Below are positions 22,691 through 22,761 of a stretch of 22,761 nt of DNA, piece after piece. A program made the translations under genes and the position numbers. The stretch lies in assembly GCA_021443065.1 (NCBI GenBank), contig JABUUR010000421.1, forward strand, positions 1 to 22,761, written 5' to 3'. The DNA comes from Fibrobacter sp. (GTDB taxonomy: Bacteria > Fibrobacterota > Fibrobacteria > Fibrobacterales > Fibrobacteraceae). The stretch's first letter is position 1, and each line of letters begins with the position of its first letter. The notes below the pieces were generated by a model. It made no database searches. It was given only the letters and a program-made list of their open reading frames with translations, and had not been told where the DNA came from.

Positions 22691-22717
22691 ACTTTTACCA
22701 CTGTGAGCGGTTAGCGC

Positions 22718-22761
22718 TTAGAAAGACTTGTCCACGCAGTGGATGAAGCATTTCTTAGCGC
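22718..22761 (-). CDS. 3' end of a leftward gene, product unknown (partial)
   Basis: Reading leftward from the right edge, one frame ends in TAA at 22718-22720 and codes AKKCFIHCVDKSF. Its codons (AAG, TGC, TTC, ATC, CAC, GTG, GAC) are those preferred by the neighbouring genes, the main support for it being coding. It would converge on the small lipoprotein gene, sharing the terminator at 22529-22565. Too short to identify. Confidence 0.4.
   Translation of the reverse strand, partial: AKKCFIHCVDKSF

Overview
The window looks like a chromosomal piece of a Gram-negative anaerobe, most probably Fibrobacterota (Fibrobacter or a relative). This rests on recalled traits rather than a search: a very large fused 2-hydroxyacyl-CoA dehydratase activase, a giant secreted tandem-domain protein, lipoproteins and outer-membrane proteins, few Shine-Dalgarno sites, strong codon bias, and dispersed GC-rich repeats starting TGTCATCCCGG between genes. 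No rRNA, tRNA, CRISPR array, insertion sequence or phage gene was seen.

Layout. 1-45: first codons of a leftward gene. 46-409: intergenic, with one dispersed repeat and a promoter with a perfect palindrome. 410-616: 68-residue Trp-rich peptide gene with its own terminator. 617-1123: cluster of dispersed repeats. 1124-3367: polar amino-acid ABC importer (lipoprotein, permease, ATPase). 3403-5183: two translationally coupled, related outer-membrane-type proteins. 5180-5593 (minus): RuvX, overlapping the gene before it tail to tail. 5665-10119: 1484-residue activase-family protein. 10225-11829: ABC-F ATPase. 12188-19531 (minus): 2447-residue exported protein made of 22 Ig/cadherin-like domains, one different cap domain and a lysine-rich tail. 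19892-21837: a 136-residue unknown protein, then a membrane-anchored M23 peptidase with an N-terminal domain that looks like a MinD/CpsD ATPase without its P-loop. 22053-22502: small lipoprotein. 22503-22761: terminator, dispersed repeats, and the tail of another leftward gene.

How it fits together. Most of the window serves the cell envelope: amino-acid uptake, two probable outer-membrane barrels, a giant exported repeat protein, a peptidoglycan hydrolase and two lipoproteins. The two most unusual signals are a strict three-domain higher-order period in the giant protein, in which every third domain carries a longer loop that turns into an Ala/Pro/Lys-rich insert toward the C-terminus, and the pseudo-ATPase to membrane to M23 fusion with its small upstream partner. 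The ABC-F protein is also notable because all the degenerate motifs I can see fall in the same one of its two composite ATP sites.
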